The notes beneath the pieces are model-generated. The model was not told the origin of the DNA. It was given only the letters and a program-made list of their open reading frames with translations, and did not search any database. Positions 50,190 to 60,734 of a stretch of DNA of 64,000 nt are shown one piece after another. Location of the stretch: positions 64,747,028 through 64,811,027 of the forward strand of contig NC_046358.1 in NCBI RefSeq assembly GCF_004027225.2. Direction: 5' to 3'. Position 1 is the stretch's first letter, and the number at the start of each line of letters is the position of its first letter. The stretch comes from Strigops habroptila. Taxonomy: Eukaryota > Chordata > Aves > Psittaciformes > Psittacidae. The position numbers and the translations under genes were made by a program.

Positions 50190-53100
50190 GTAAGCGGCTC
50201 CCGAACTCCCCCATCCCCATCCCCATCCCCGGGGCTCCGCGGAACCCACCGCCTGCGGGAGAGCAGGAAGACAAGGGTAGGTAGGGGAAGGAGGACCCAG
50301 CACAGCCCCTCTGCATCGCCCGTATTTAAGGGCTAGGGCTGACAGGGGCCGGTCGGTCGGACGAGAGGAGCAGGCGGGTTGGGGGCAGACGCCGGGGGGA
50401 TGCTGACAGGGCTCCCAACCGACTCTGCCCTCCTGGATACCGCTTTACTGGCAAAACCATCGCAGCAAAAGCACTTTCCCCAGCACTCAGTCTGGCTCTT
50501 TATTTTGGGGGATTGAAAATTACCACCCGCATTGGTCCCCAGACCAAGCGACAGCCCCAGCCGTACCCACACCAGCCGGTGGTAACCCTCTGCTTAATTT
50601 CCTTTCCTTTATTTACTAGAAACTTCCCCTGCGTTGCTCCAGAGCGTCCCTCCAAAGACTTTTTCCTTCCCGTACTTTGAAGGATCTTTCCAGCCCTTTA
50701 TCCGATCTTCCTATTTCCCAGGTAGGTCTTTAAAAGTCTCTCTTTGAAAGGGTGGACCTCTCTTCTTCCGTCCCGGGCACAGCTCGGTGATAGTTCTCCA
50801 TCCGTCCGTGTCCCCCCCAGGGTTACACCCTAGTTAAGAGGTTGGAGGGAGTACAACATTCACCCATCAGTCGCGCCAATTTGATGCCCGATTTAGCACA
50901 GGCAGTGACTACTTGACATTCCCTGCCCACTCCCCCCGCTGACCGGCAAATTAACCGCGATTGTCACGGTCCCGAGGCGACGAGGGTTCCTCGCTTCCTC
51001 CTCCTCCGGCGGCCGCGCCGCCGCTTTCAGCACCACGAGGAACCGGTCAGCTCCCGGCTGCGCTCCGCACCCGCGCAGCGGCCCGGGGCCCAGCTCCATG
51101 CCGGCGAAGGGATGGCAGGAGGTGGGGGGGAGAGAGGGGGGGCGGGGTAACAATCCCCGTTCCCCGTCAGCCGCTCCCCGCTCTGTCCCCCCCCAAACCA
51201 ACCCCAACCCTTTATCCCCCGCCGGGTTGGTGACGGTTCCAGGCGCATGTTGCTCACGGTTAGACTTCCCTCCTCCGCCTTTACCGCGGACTAACCCTCC
51301 CCTCCTTCACCTCATTTCATCGCTTCTCCCTCAGACCGTCCGCCGTGTTCAAACGGCATGGTACGGGAGAGAAAGCAAGCTACGGGTGAGTGGGTGGGGG
51401 TGTGTGCGATTCTTACAGCGCTGGAGTGCTATGATGCTGAGGGAACAATTAAAATAAAATCCAATTACACAAACAAGCTATTAATTTAAAAAAGAAAACA
51501 GGGAGAGGGAGGGGGAAAAAAAAAAAAACACAACACAAGCTCTTCCATTCATCCTCTGGATAATGGAATTTGCTTCCTTTCTCCAGCATGTGAATAGCCT
51601 AACAAAAACAACTTGAGCTTTATAAATAGCTTTTCATGTCCATTTAATGAAAATGATTTGGGGAAAGAGACGATTGTGCCATCAGTATTCTCCCGGGGAG
51701 CCTGGCATGCCGTTGTGTTTAGTTTGAAAGTGTAAATCTCTTTTGTTCCAATAATATATGGCGTTAGCTGCTTGTCCTCAGTCTTTTTCTGTTAGTTCAT
51801 TACTACACAATTACCATTCACGCTTCATTAGCGTCTCTGTTTCTCTTGGGGAGGTTCTCCCCCCCCTTCCCCCCCCCCCCCGCTTTTTTTTTTAAGGCGA
51901 AACTCTGCCCTTTTTATCATACCAATGCCATTGGGAACCAGGCAATGTGCTAATTAGCTGTTACTTTTCATGTCTTCGGATTCAATCCTCCAACTTTGGG
52001 GGGGGGGGGGAGAAGAGATTAATATAAAAAGATGAATACTGATTGATCAAAACTGCATCTGAAGAGGAGCGGTTTTGTTCGGAATCAGAAAAGTCCTCAT
52101 TTTCATCTCGAGCATAATAAAGCATCTGAAATAAAAGCGCCTAAAAAAAAAACACAACCAAAACCCAATGCTTCTGAGCAGGAGGGAAAGCTTTTTTATT
52201 ATACCTCTATCTTAGCATGGTACACCTCGCTTTGCCTTTTCAGGCCGGAGACCTTTGAATCTCCCAACAAAACCAGCCACTATTGATCCATTTTGCACAT
52301 TTGAGTTGATAAATCTAATCCCAGCAATCACTGGCTGAAAGGGGGGTACTTAGTTAAGCCTAAAGCTCCTTTTCACAGCCCCAGGTTGATGGGTGCCCAC
52401 CAGAAGGGCAGGGAGGGGACAATGGGGGGCTGGTCCCACTCTGCTCAGTGCTGTGTGTCCCCCCCGCTTCAGCAGCTGCCTCCACCGTGGTCCCCATCCC
52501 TGGCACCTTCTCCTGGCCACTGGCCGCCCGTGGTAAACCTCGCCGGGGCATGCTGCGTCGCGCTGTCTTCTCCGACGTGCAGCGCAAGGCACTGGAGAAG
52601 ATGTTCCAGAAGCAGAAGTACATCAGCAAACCTGACAGGAAGAAGCTGGCAGCCAAGCTGGGCCTCAAGGACTCACAGGTAAGGGGGGCACTAAGTGGGG
52701 AGCTGGATTCCCCACCCCAGGGATCAGTCTGGGAGAAGGGGATGGGAGCAGGGAGAACTGTCCATGACCAGGAGAAAGCCCAAAGCAGGTTACAGAGCCG
52801 TGAGCATCAACAGAGCCAAAAAAGCCACAAGATTCCCAGCTGGCTGATTAGGACAGGACAGACCACAATACTATTGCCCACCCTGACCAATCTCCTAGGG
52901 TCCCCAAAGGTCAGGCTGTCATTCCTGTTAGCTTCAGTATGGGCATGAGCAGAGTATTGAGGAGGCAATCGAAGGCCTTTTCTGGATCCTGTTTCACTGA
53001 ACTGTTTCATTTCTGTGTCGCTTCACCCCCCCAGGTGAAGATCTGGTTCCAGAACAGGAGGATGAAGTGGAGGAACTCCAAAGAAAGAGAGCTCCTCTCT

Positions 53101-53412
53101 TCTGGTGGCTGCAGAGAACAGACCCTACCTACCAAGTTCAACCCTCACCCAGACCTCAGTGATGTAGGCAAGAAATGTTCAGGAGAGGAGGAAGAGGAGG
53201 AAGAAGTTCCTGCTGTGTGCCCACCCAGCCCCCAGCACCCCTTAAGCTACCACCAGCCCCCAGAACATCTACACTTGAGGGACAGACTGGACTCCCAGAT
53301 GTCTCCTTCTCCATCCCATTCTAGCAGCCCCAGCAAACCTTCAGACTTCTCAGATTCAGAGGAGGAAGATGATGAAGGGGAAGAGGAAGAAGAGGAGATA
53401 ACAGTCTCTTAA
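49838..53412 (+). CDS. DBX1: DBX1 homeobox transcription factor, 4 coding exons, complete
   Basis: The spliced CDS joins 49838-50189, 50620-50721, 52473-52678 and 53035-53412 and encodes 345 residues, or 344 if exon 3 starts at 52476. All introns are GT-AG. The N-terminus (MMFPSL, then PSLLRPTPTLTLPQSLQSAF), the eh1-like FLVEDLIRI at about residues 39-47, the homeodomain at about 177-236 with WFQNRRMKW at 224-232, and a serine-rich, very acidic tail ending EEITVS are all diagnostic of DBX1 rather than DBX2. The family binds homeodomain sites in the nucleus and represses transcription. Its known role is specifying V0 interneuron progenitors in the neural tube and progenitor domains in the brain. 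The paired ATGs at 49838 and 49841 match the conserved MMFP start; no ATG lies between the TATA box and this start. The length is close to the roughly 335 residues of mammalian DBX1. I see no frameshift or premature stop. Confidence 0.97.
50190..50619 (+). other. DBX1: DBX1 intron 1
   Basis: This 430-base, GC-rich phase-1 intron has GTAAGC at its 5' end and a TTTCCTTTCCTTTATTTACTAG acceptor region at its 3' end. It contains a short CCCATC-type tandem run near 50210-50228. I see no independent gene in it. Confidence 0.9.
50620..50721 (+). CDS. DBX1: DBX1 coding exon 2
   Basis: This 102-base exon starts after the acceptor TTTACTAG at 50619 and ends at the donor CCAG|GTAGGT (GT at 50722). It encodes residues 118-151, reading ETSPALLQSVPPKTF and then FPYFEGSFQPFIRSSYFP. 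This block is strongly conserved in DBX1 proteins. The intron phase is 1 on both sides, so its removal would keep the frame. The exon is too short to stand out as an open frame and was found by family match and splice sites. Confidence 0.95.
50722..52472 (+). other. DBX1: DBX1 intron 2, with candidate regulatory sequence
   Basis: This is the largest intron, about 1.75 kb, phase 1. Its first part (about 50.94-51.35 kb) is CpG-rich. Its middle (about 51.57-51.85 kb) is AT-rich and holds TTTAATG, CACAATTACC and CATTAGC cores typical of homeodomain-bound enhancers. A C13 run lies at 51869-51881 and a G13 run at 51998-52010. The open frames here are not supported as exons. Confidence 0.85.
52473..52678 (+). 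CDS. DBX1: DBX1 coding exon 3 (first part of homeodomain)
   Basis: The acceptor reads CTTCAGCAG, so splicing after either AG is possible (exon start 52473 or 52476), adding or omitting one alanine. The exon encodes VVPIPGTFSWPLAARGKPRRG and then homeodomain positions 1-44 (from about residue 177 to Gln220), ending ...LGLKDSQ. The donor is CACAG|GTAAGG, with GT at 52679. The split between homeodomain positions 44 and 45 is a classic homeobox intron site. Confidence 0.95.
52679..53034 (+). other. DBX1: DBX1 intron 3
   Basis: This 356-base phase-0 intron interrupts the homeodomain between positions 44 and 45. Its splice sites are GTAAGG and CACCCCCCCAG. The frame running through from exon 3 is a read-through shadow, not coding sequence. 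Confidence 0.9.
53035..53412 (+). CDS. DBX1: DBX1 coding exon 4 (recognition helix and C-terminus)
   Basis: The acceptor CCCCCCAG ends at 53034. The exon opens with VKIWFQNRRMKWRNSKERE, which holds the DNA-contacting Asn51 (residue 227) and flanking arginines. It then has LLSSGGCREQTLPTK, a run of seven glutamates (271-277), a Pro/His-rich stretch, a Ser-rich stretch (308-328) and a terminal acidic run. The protein ends EEITVS before the TAA at 53410-53412. The acidic tail may act as a protein-protein interaction region; that is inference. Confidence 0.96.
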   Translation: MKIWFQNRRMKWRNSKERELLSSGGCREQTLPTKFNPHPDLSDVGKKCSGEEEEEEEVPAVCPPSPQHPLSYHQPPEHLHLRDRLDSQMSPSPSHSSSPSKPSDFSDSEEEDDEGEEEEEEITVS

Positions 53413-53460
53413 ATCACCTGCTTGCCCCTAACCATCACATGGGGACATTGCAAAGGTTTA

Positions 53461-53466
53461 AATAAA
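53461..53466 (+). terminator. DBX1: Proximal polyadenylation signal of DBX1
   Basis: Canonical AATAAA 49 bases after the stop codon, followed about 30 bases later by a GT-containing stretch (GAGGTGATGTCC). If used, it would give a very short 3'UTR. Confidence 0.45.
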
Positions 53467-54425
53467 ACGAAGTGCTATAAATTGAAGAGGTGATGTCCCA
53501 CCCAAACGTCCTCACGCTTCACCAGTACAGGTTCTTTATCACATAGCTGCAAGACTTCCTTCTCATGGGTATTCCTTACTCTTTGCCCCATGTGGAGGTT
53601 ATCATATTCATAGCATCTGCTACCATTTTCATAACTATCTCTTCATAACAATCAACATATGCTCGATGCCCTTCTCTCAAAAACAGGCAACAGCAGCTCC
53701 TTGCTTCATGGCAGGGAAGAAAGTATAGCCTGTTGGGAGGGAAACTCCCCGCCCTCCCCAGATAAGAAACAACAAAAAATACCATATAGATGCTGTGGCC
53801 ATTTTTACTGCCTTTCAAGTGAATTTCCAACTACTATTAAGATTTCAAACCCCCAAAGACTGGTCGGATGTAGCAACCCTCTCCTCAAAGTAAACACTGG
53901 GGGACACAAACCAAACACTGCTTCCCTCCTCACCCCCAATACACTTGTGCAACAGACCCATTAAAATCCCTGGAATAACTTTTAAGGTATAATCTAAGGG
54001 TGCCTTGTATAACGGAAGCCTTATCTATTTATACGTTTTTCATTTTAATTTATGCATCGATACTACATCCCGCGCACTGTCTAACCCACCTTTCCCCCCC
54101 ACAGACTTTTGGTTATTTTCCACTTTGCTTCTGCTATCCATGGTGTGGACAGAGGAAAGTGGATATGCCTCTTTGATTTTTGACTGAACTTTGCTGTCTT
54201 TGCACAGCTTATATGAACTGTACACTATTTTGTACACTTACTCTGTATGGATGTTTTATACCAAGGTTATTGTGAATGAATATAACGGCAGCTCAACAAG
54301 GCTTCTCTGACAGCTAAACTACAGACAAATGTAGCTGTTTAATTGTGTAACTTATAAAGAAATGCTTTTATTTTGTATTTTACCATGTACAGACTTTAAA
54401 TATATAAAAAAGCGAATGATTGTCA

Positions 54426-54431
54426 AATAAA
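54426..54431 (+). terminator. DBX1: Distal polyadenylation signal of DBX1
   Basis: Canonical AATAAA about 1.0 kb after the DBX1 stop codon, in the sequence CAAATAAAAACAAAAAG. Cleavage would be expected near 54,445-54,455. Confidence 0.65.
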
Positions 54432-54807
54432 AACAAAAAGTAGATTTCCAAATTTGATCATTCAGTAGTACTTGCTTCTGGTTTACAAGTTGTTGTAGGT
54501 TGTCTGGAGCTATACAGGGAAAGAAAAGACAACTACCTTTTATCAACAGTATAGTGATTCAATAAGAATCTATCAGCTTCAAATTAAATAACCTTACAGA
54601 ACATCTATCTGCCTTTTAACTAGGAAGCAACTTGACCCAAGTATAGACTTTCTACAGTTAAAATGAATACAGCTTTTCCCTCCTTGCATTTAAATGCAAC
54701 TTAATTTCTGCTGATGTTACCCTGTGCTTCCCTCTAAAGCCTTTCTGACTCTCCTCCTTCCTTCCAGTTATTGCCCAGGGAGGTCAGAGTGTGGACACTT
54801 GGCCTGC

Positions 54808-54917
54808 ATCACCCTGCTCAGATGCTGCAGTTTGTAGACTAGGAGCGTGTCATTAGAATATTCTTCACCTTGCTAAGATACTATAGTTTGTAGACTGGGA
54901 GAATGTCATTAAATATT
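54808..54917. repeat. Two-copy tandem duplication, unit 56 bp
   Basis: ATCACCCTGCTCAGATGCTG then CAGTTTGTAGACTAGGAG is repeated 56 bases later as TTCACCTTGCTAAGATACTA then TAGTTTGTAGACTGGGAG. The copies differ at roughly one base in six, so the duplication is old. Confidence 0.85.
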
Positions 54918-55274
54918 TGTAGGGGATAGAGAAACAAAATTGAAAAGATAAACTTAAGGTAGCTTTTCAGCCTCAAGTCCAGTCAAGGATCACTTGTACA
55001 ACACAAAGCAAATCCATAACTACCTGCATTTGTTTTTAGATACAAATACACACTACAGAAACGACCACGCTTTCTGCCTTACGTACAGGTAGGGTTCTGC
55101 TAAAACAGATATTTCATTACAAGTTCACTTATTTTCTGCTCCCTAGACTAATGCCCAGCACTCAACACACCAAACCAAAAGAAATCAATGCAGCAGACGT
55201 AACTTGAACACAGTTACTTCTGTTAGGACTACTTCACTGTGCTACCACAGCCATGAGGAAAGGCATGAAACAGA

Positions 55275-55445
55275 AGGTTCCAGTTGGAAGGGACCTATAA
55301 CAATCACCTAGTCCAAATGCCTGACCATAACTTAGAGCATGTTATTAAAAACATGTAATTAAAAGGCATTGTCCAAAAACCTCCTAAACACAGCTAGGCA
55401 CAGGGCATTGAGCACCCCTCTGAAGACTGGTCCAGGTGTTTAGCT
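55275..55445 (-). mobile_element. Diverged CR1 LINE 3' fragment
   Basis: TTCCAGTTGGAAGGGACCTA, TCACCTAGTCCAAATGCCTG and GGGCATTGAGCACCCCTC follow the antisense CR1 order with many substitutions. This is the first recognisable CR1 downstream of DBX1. Confidence 0.75.
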
Positions 55446-58197
55446 ATTTTCCAGTTAAGTAACTGGACACACAACTCGGCCAAGGCGCACCACTTTAATC
55501 ATCTTCTATCCCTCCACACCTCACAGCAATTGGCAATGAAGATCATACACCTGAAACAGGGCAGAGAATGGATAAGGCACATACAGCATTTATCCCACAA
55601 AACACAAAAGATAGTGAAACAGCATAAGGGTTTGTTATTTGGTTTTGGGGTTGGTTGTTTTTTGTTTTCCTTTTTAAAAGAGCTTCTCCAAAGAAGCAGC
55701 ACATGTCCCAAGTGTACCCAAAACATTACACAAATGTGCGTTGAACAGCAACTGGCACTAACTACCTGAGTGCTTATTCAAGGCCAAATAAAAGAGCTAT
55801 CACATGCATTATCAACACTGTATATCCTACAAAATGTATTACCCATCTATCAGACTCTTTCAGTGATAGAGCACCCCATGACAATTACTTAAAATTAAAA
55901 TTTTACTAGTTCAGAAACATAAGACCATAGCTAAGTAACCTGTAATGACAAATTGAATTCAAAATACATGTTTTGTTTTACAATTCACAGAGGCCACAGG
56001 TACCATCAGACACAGTACAACACTAAAAAAAGGAACATGTTCAAAACAAGAGCAGGTATCACTTAGACATAATCTCTCCTAATTCAGCATTTAACAGAAG
56101 CTACTAATCATCTTACACCCTCTGCTATTTACAGCTTGTCTGCACTTGGAATGTTACAAAAAATAACGATTTCAGACTCCTTTCAGCATGAATACTATTA
56201 CATCTTACTCTACTAAACAAATAGCCTTACTAACAGAGAAATAACTTAAAATTGCCACTCAGCAGGGGAAAACCCTTACGTGAAATGTGCCATTTATCAA
56301 TCTTACTTTTTGTTTTCTCCCTGCAAGAGCCATTTTCTATAGCAAAAAGAACACGCCATGACCACCAGGCACAACCATTTCAGATTCAGAGATACAGATA
56401 CCGCCACATGAAATTAAAGAGATGTTTTCTTACTTATCAACAGCTGCCAGACTACCTCTGTGGCCTATAGAAAAAGAGTCCTCCTCCTCAAGGCTTCCAT
56501 TTTATACTCTCAAGGGTGAAGCCAGAGCTCACAGCTACCCTGTGATGGCTCATGCAGAACAGCTATGCCAAGAGAAGCCCTGCAGAAACAACTACCCTTC
56601 CTGAGGCCTTATGTCAGAGGCATAAACTTATTCACTTACCTGGAGAGATCCCAGGTGCTTTAGGAAGACCTGATGGCAACTGCGTTTGTTCCCATGCTGC
56701 GTGCCACTGGGAGTTCAGCTTGGGTGTATTTCTAAGAGCAAAATGTTTCATAACTTGCAGTTTATATAAAGAGTGTCAGAGGCCACCTCCTCCTATTCCG
56801 TGCAACTAGCTTGTCTTGGTGAGGCTAATATAAAACTGCTGGCCCTGTAAAAATTGTTATTTATGTATTTGTTGTTTAAGGCAGCTCTTTGTATGCTTTG
56901 GAAAAGGAGGAACAGTGAGAAAAAGCCTTTCCTGCCTTCGTGGACATGGAAAGATAGCCATATTCACTAGTAGCATCCACAGTTTTTGAAACTATGGAAA
57001 AAAATAATCCTGTATAACATAACAGCTGCTGCTTTATGATATTAAAAGACACTTTTTAAAGACCCAGTGGCCCAAAGTGGTCTTATATGTCTATTCTTCC
57101 CTTTTGCAGCCAGGATGGAAATATCTGACACTGGGGAGGGCAGAGAAGGGGATTTTTCTTTAACTGTGAGCTCAGGGCAGGAAATTCTTGGTTATTTTAC
57201 CCCCTAAGAAACCATCTGGTTCAACATCTGTGCCTGCTGGAACTCTGATCTCCCCCAGCATGGGAGAGCAGCTTTTGGACAGGGGAAGAAGAAAACAAAT
57301 CCCTTTCTCAGGGAGCCCGTGCTGTTGTTAACTGCTATATGGCAACCCCAGCCCCTCTGGTCCCCTCCTCAGCTCAAAGGCTGCTCAACCAGTGCCCCAC
57401 ACAACTGGGAGAGCTGGAAGTGTTTTCACCTGTGCCAAAACCAGAGCAGACAGGGCAGGCAGCCTCCTGCACAGCCCCATACCACGAGCACTGTGCTAAT
57501 ACTGCCATATGCCCATGGAAAAACCACTTATCCATAGATGTGGAAATCATTTAACAAGCCCCAGATGTTAATATCATATGCAGGAAAGCATGTTTGTCCA
57601 TTCTGTATGAAATAATCTTTCCTAACAGAAAGTCCTTGCCAGCCACCCTCCATTTTGGTACCATAGAGCTTGAGAACGCCACAGTTGAGCCAAAAAGAGA
57701 AGAAAAAAAAATAAACTGCCTGTTTTGAAGAACACATGCCCTGCAGGGAAGTTTGAACATGACAATCATCTTAAAGATGAGGTCTGCATGGGCCCCCACA
57801 CATTGTCCATTGTCTTATGGACAAGGGATCTGTGCAACACAACACCAGTCTGAAGGCAAGGTTGTTCTTGCAGCTTAGGCCACAGCACAGGCCTGGGCGT
57901 ACTCAAGTGAACAGTGATGTGGATCACCAACTCCTTGATGTACAGTGGTCTTTGAGGCAGGATTACTACAAGATCTTACTGGAAGCACAACCTCTTCTCA
58001 ACTACCTGTGGATCCCATCTCATGTTAAGGTCCTCCATTCAGACCTTCTAATTGCCCAGCCCTGGATGGGTGAACTTCTTACAGGAGCAGGAGGTGGAAT
58101 TACCCATGCCTAGCCAGAGCATGGTCTCCATCCATTGTAACTAACTCAGTCTCCTTGTGTCTCCAGCAACTGAGCAAATCAGAAGTATTTGTGTATC

Positions 58198-58294
58198 TGA
58201 GCAACCTGGTCTAGTTGAAGATGTCCCTGTTAATTGCAGAGGGGCTGGACTAGATCATCTTTAAAGGTCCCTCCCACCCTATGATTCTGTGATC
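58198..58294 (+). mobile_element. CR1 LINE 3' tail
   Basis: GAGCAACCTGGTCTAGTTGA, GGGGCTGGACTAGATCATCT and TTAAAGGTCCCTCCCACCCT followed by ATGATTCTGTG: a sense-strand CR1 3' end. Confidence 0.88.
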
Positions 58295-59426
58295 AAGCAA
58301 GGAGAGAAGAACACGGATTTCTCTGTGTGGCTAAGCTAACAGAGATGTTGATGGGGAAGGATTTGCCAACAGCCAGTCCCTCTGCCACTGGCAGAAACGA
58401 GAGTTGTCCTCAGTTGCTGTGCTCGGTTCTAACCCCCAAAAGTCTTCTTTACGGCTGTAAACCGTAGAGCAGAGAGAATCAGACTGATTGTCCACATTAA
58501 AAGCTAGAAACTAATGAAGAGCAGGTGTTTCCATATCATGAGCACTCAGTTATCACACCTAACATAGAGATTAATATCAGAATCGTCAATGTTAATGAAG
58601 TGGTAAAATGAGATTGTGCACAGAAAGTGCAAAAGAGAGGATGGGAGCTTTCAGGGTATCAGAAGGCATTTCCTCTCTGGTTCTTGAAGTGACTTCTTCA
58701 AGATATCAATGGAAAAGGTCAGCAGAATGTGAAGGATGGAAGTACATGTCATAGGCTGTGCCTGAGTTCGTAAGTGACTCCAGGGAATTTTCCTTTCCAT
58801 TGCGGAAAGGAAGTCAGCAGTGATCCTACGGCTCTTAGAAATAATGAGGTGGATCGAGGAAGGACACAAAATAAGAATAAAATAGGACATTGGAAACAGA
58901 AAAGCAGGGTAATAAAAGTTAAAGACAAGATGAGGTAAAGGAAAAAACAAATGTGAAGAGGAGTGTGCAAGACAGTGCACATTGAAGAACATGGGGAACG
59001 GACAGGGCAGCCAGAAAGAAGAAAGCGACACAGAGTTCCTGAGAGATATTAAGCATTTTGGTGCCAGTCCAGCATTGATTCAAATGCTGTCCAAGATCAG
59101 GGCTGGAGCATTTTCCAGGGCCAATTCTAAAACATGCAACTCTGTGAATCAAAGAAAGTTTACACAACACAGAGAAATCTGTGTGAACATGTTCAAAACT
59201 ATTCTGCCTCTGGCAAATTGCTGTGGAGGGACAGATGAAGCCCATCTGAGGTCCAGTTTGCACTGCTGCATTGTTGAAAGAAGACTATTTTTAGGTTCAA
59301 CTGAGTGCAGATCTTCAATTTACAGAGAATCTTTCAAAACTCTTTCTTTGATACAGGTGGATCTGTCTTACCAACATTAATAGTTTATATCAGTAAGTAG
59401 AGGACACATAACTACAAGGAACTGTC

Positions 59427-59446
59427 AAAAAAAAAAAAAAAAAAAA
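59427..59446 (+). repeat. Poly-A tract (20 A)
   Basis: Twenty consecutive A residues. No target duplication or retrocopy is recognisable upstream, so I read it as a simple repeat. Confidence 0.85.
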
Positions 59447-59716
59447 GAAATATGAAAATAGCATCCAGGGGAAAAAAAACCCCAAACAAAAACTAACTAG
59501 TACTGTTAGGAATTATTCATTAAATTTTAAGTGCAGAGAGGTCTGGATTTATCCATTCTGAAAAGTGAATACTTTGTTTTCTTGAGTTGATTCTTTATTT
59601 GAAAGGATAATAGGTCCCTACATGTTCCTACTGACCAATGTCAATTTCTAACTGTATAATCGTAGTTGTCTCTATCAACTAGGTGAAGAGGAAATTGTAA
59701 TAATGTGTGGAATGCG

Positions 59717-59885
59717 TAGGTTGCCCAGAAAGGTTGCAGATGCTCCATCCCTAGAAATATTCAAGGTCAGGTTGGATAGGGCTCAGGGCAATCTGATCTA
59801 TTGAAGATGTTAGACTAGTTGCAGGGGGGTTAGACTAGGTGAGCTTTGAAGGTCCCTTCCAACGCAAACCACTCTATGAGTCTGT
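59717..59885 (+). mobile_element. CR1 LINE 3' fragment
   Basis: TAGGTTGCCCAGAAAGGTTG, GATGCTCCATCCCTAGAAAT, TTCAAGGTCAGGTTGGATAG and GGTCCCTTCCAACGCAAACC, ending CTCTATGAGTCTGT, in sense orientation. Confidence 0.88.
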
Positions 59886-60170
59886 AAAAAGAATTGCTTA
59901 ATGCCCTTAAGTTTCATTCCTTGAAGTCAACTCCCTAAAGACGAGAATGAAAATAGTTTGAAAGACCTACCAGAGCAAGTGAAGACTTGTAGATGGCCTT
60001 ATGCTAGAGCTCTTCTTGGAGATCCAAGTGATGCCAACAAATACTCTGCTTTTGCAAAGTTACCAGGAAAATTTTGTCTTTTTTTTTTTTTCTGCAAATG
60101 AAAATATGTCATGGCTTTATTCTAAGTGACAAGTCTGATCTGCCCAGGGTCACCAAATTAACTACTCCGA

Positions 60171-60320
60171 CAAGCTCCCCATCCCTGGCAGTGTTCAAGG
60201 CCAGCTTGGACGGGGCTGGGAGCAACCTGGACTAGCGGAAGTGTCCCTGCTGGTGGCAGGGGGTTGGAACTGGATGAGCTTTAAGGTCCTTTCCAACCCA
60301 CACCAGTCTGTGATTCTGTA
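60171..60320 (+). mobile_element. CR1 LINE 3' fragment
   Basis: CATCCCTGGCAGTGTTCAAG, GGAGCAACCTGGACTAGCGG and GGGGGTTGGAACTGGATGAG, ending TCTGTGATTCTGTA, in sense orientation. It lies about 420 bases before the likely 3' end of the convergent gene. Confidence 0.9.
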
Positions 60321-60734
60321 AAGGTCATTCTGCAAAAGTATGTTCAGACTAAGCCTGACAAATACTGCACCTGCAGCCCTTGTGACCTACAGGGACTTGT
60401 CTTGAAGAAGCTAGCACCAGCTAGTATCAGGATACATCCTGATGGCCGTGTACTGTTTGACTTTGAGTGTTATGCTGAGACACTCTAAATGGATAGACCA
60501 ATCTTGTCTTGAGCAGATCTCGATGTGTGCAAACATTAGCTACAGGCAAGAGAATTGTACTGGTGTAGTCCCTCTGCTAAATTTCCTCCTGGATATGGGT
60601 AAGAGCTGTTGGCATCTTTTCACAAGTACTTATAGGAAGCCAATAAAAATAAAGTGAACCTCACAATCTTCAAACAAAAAAACCAGAAAATGCTGATTAA
60701 GAGTTCGGGGAAGCCACAAATCTGAATAAATAAG

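Larger units (their letters stand above)
53413..54450 (+). other. DBX1: DBX1 3' untranslated region
   Basis: About 1 kb of AT-rich sequence follows the stop codon. A proximal AATAAA at 53461-53466 lies only about 50 bases after the stop. A distal AATAAA at 54426-54431 sits at the end of an AT-rich, UTR-like stretch (about 54,180-54,430). Two mRNA 3' ends are therefore possible; I favour the distal one as the main end. Confidence 0.7.
54918..60734. other. Spacer between convergent 3' ends
   Basis: About 6 kb between the DBX1 polyadenylation site and the opposing minus-strand 3' end, holding four CR1 fragments and a poly-A run. The frames at 57,817-58,113 and 58,982-59,380 (98 and 132 codons) have no recognisable domain. 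Confidence 0.65.

Noticed and set aside
49835-50284. 149-codon frame as a single-exon protein
   Set aside because: The family protein leaves this frame at the donor at 50190 and continues in exon 2 at 50620. The rest is intron read-through.
52448-52948. 166-codon frame starting with an ATG at 52448
   Set aside because: The ATG lies in intron 2 before the acceptor, and the frame's end lies in intron 3. Only 52473-52678 is coding.
49838-53412. DBX2 as an alternative identity
   Set aside because: The N-terminal PSLLRPTPTLTLPQ block, LLSSGGCREQTLPTK after the homeodomain and the acidic tail ending ITVS fit DBX1.
58982-59380. 132-codon plus-strand frame
   Set aside because: No recognisable domain, overlapped by minus-strand frames of similar length, and in repeat-bearing spacer DNA. 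Its length is within chance for this window.
59427-59446. Poly-A tract as the end of a processed pseudogene
   Set aside because: No coding similarity to a spliced mRNA lies upstream, and no flanking duplication is visible.
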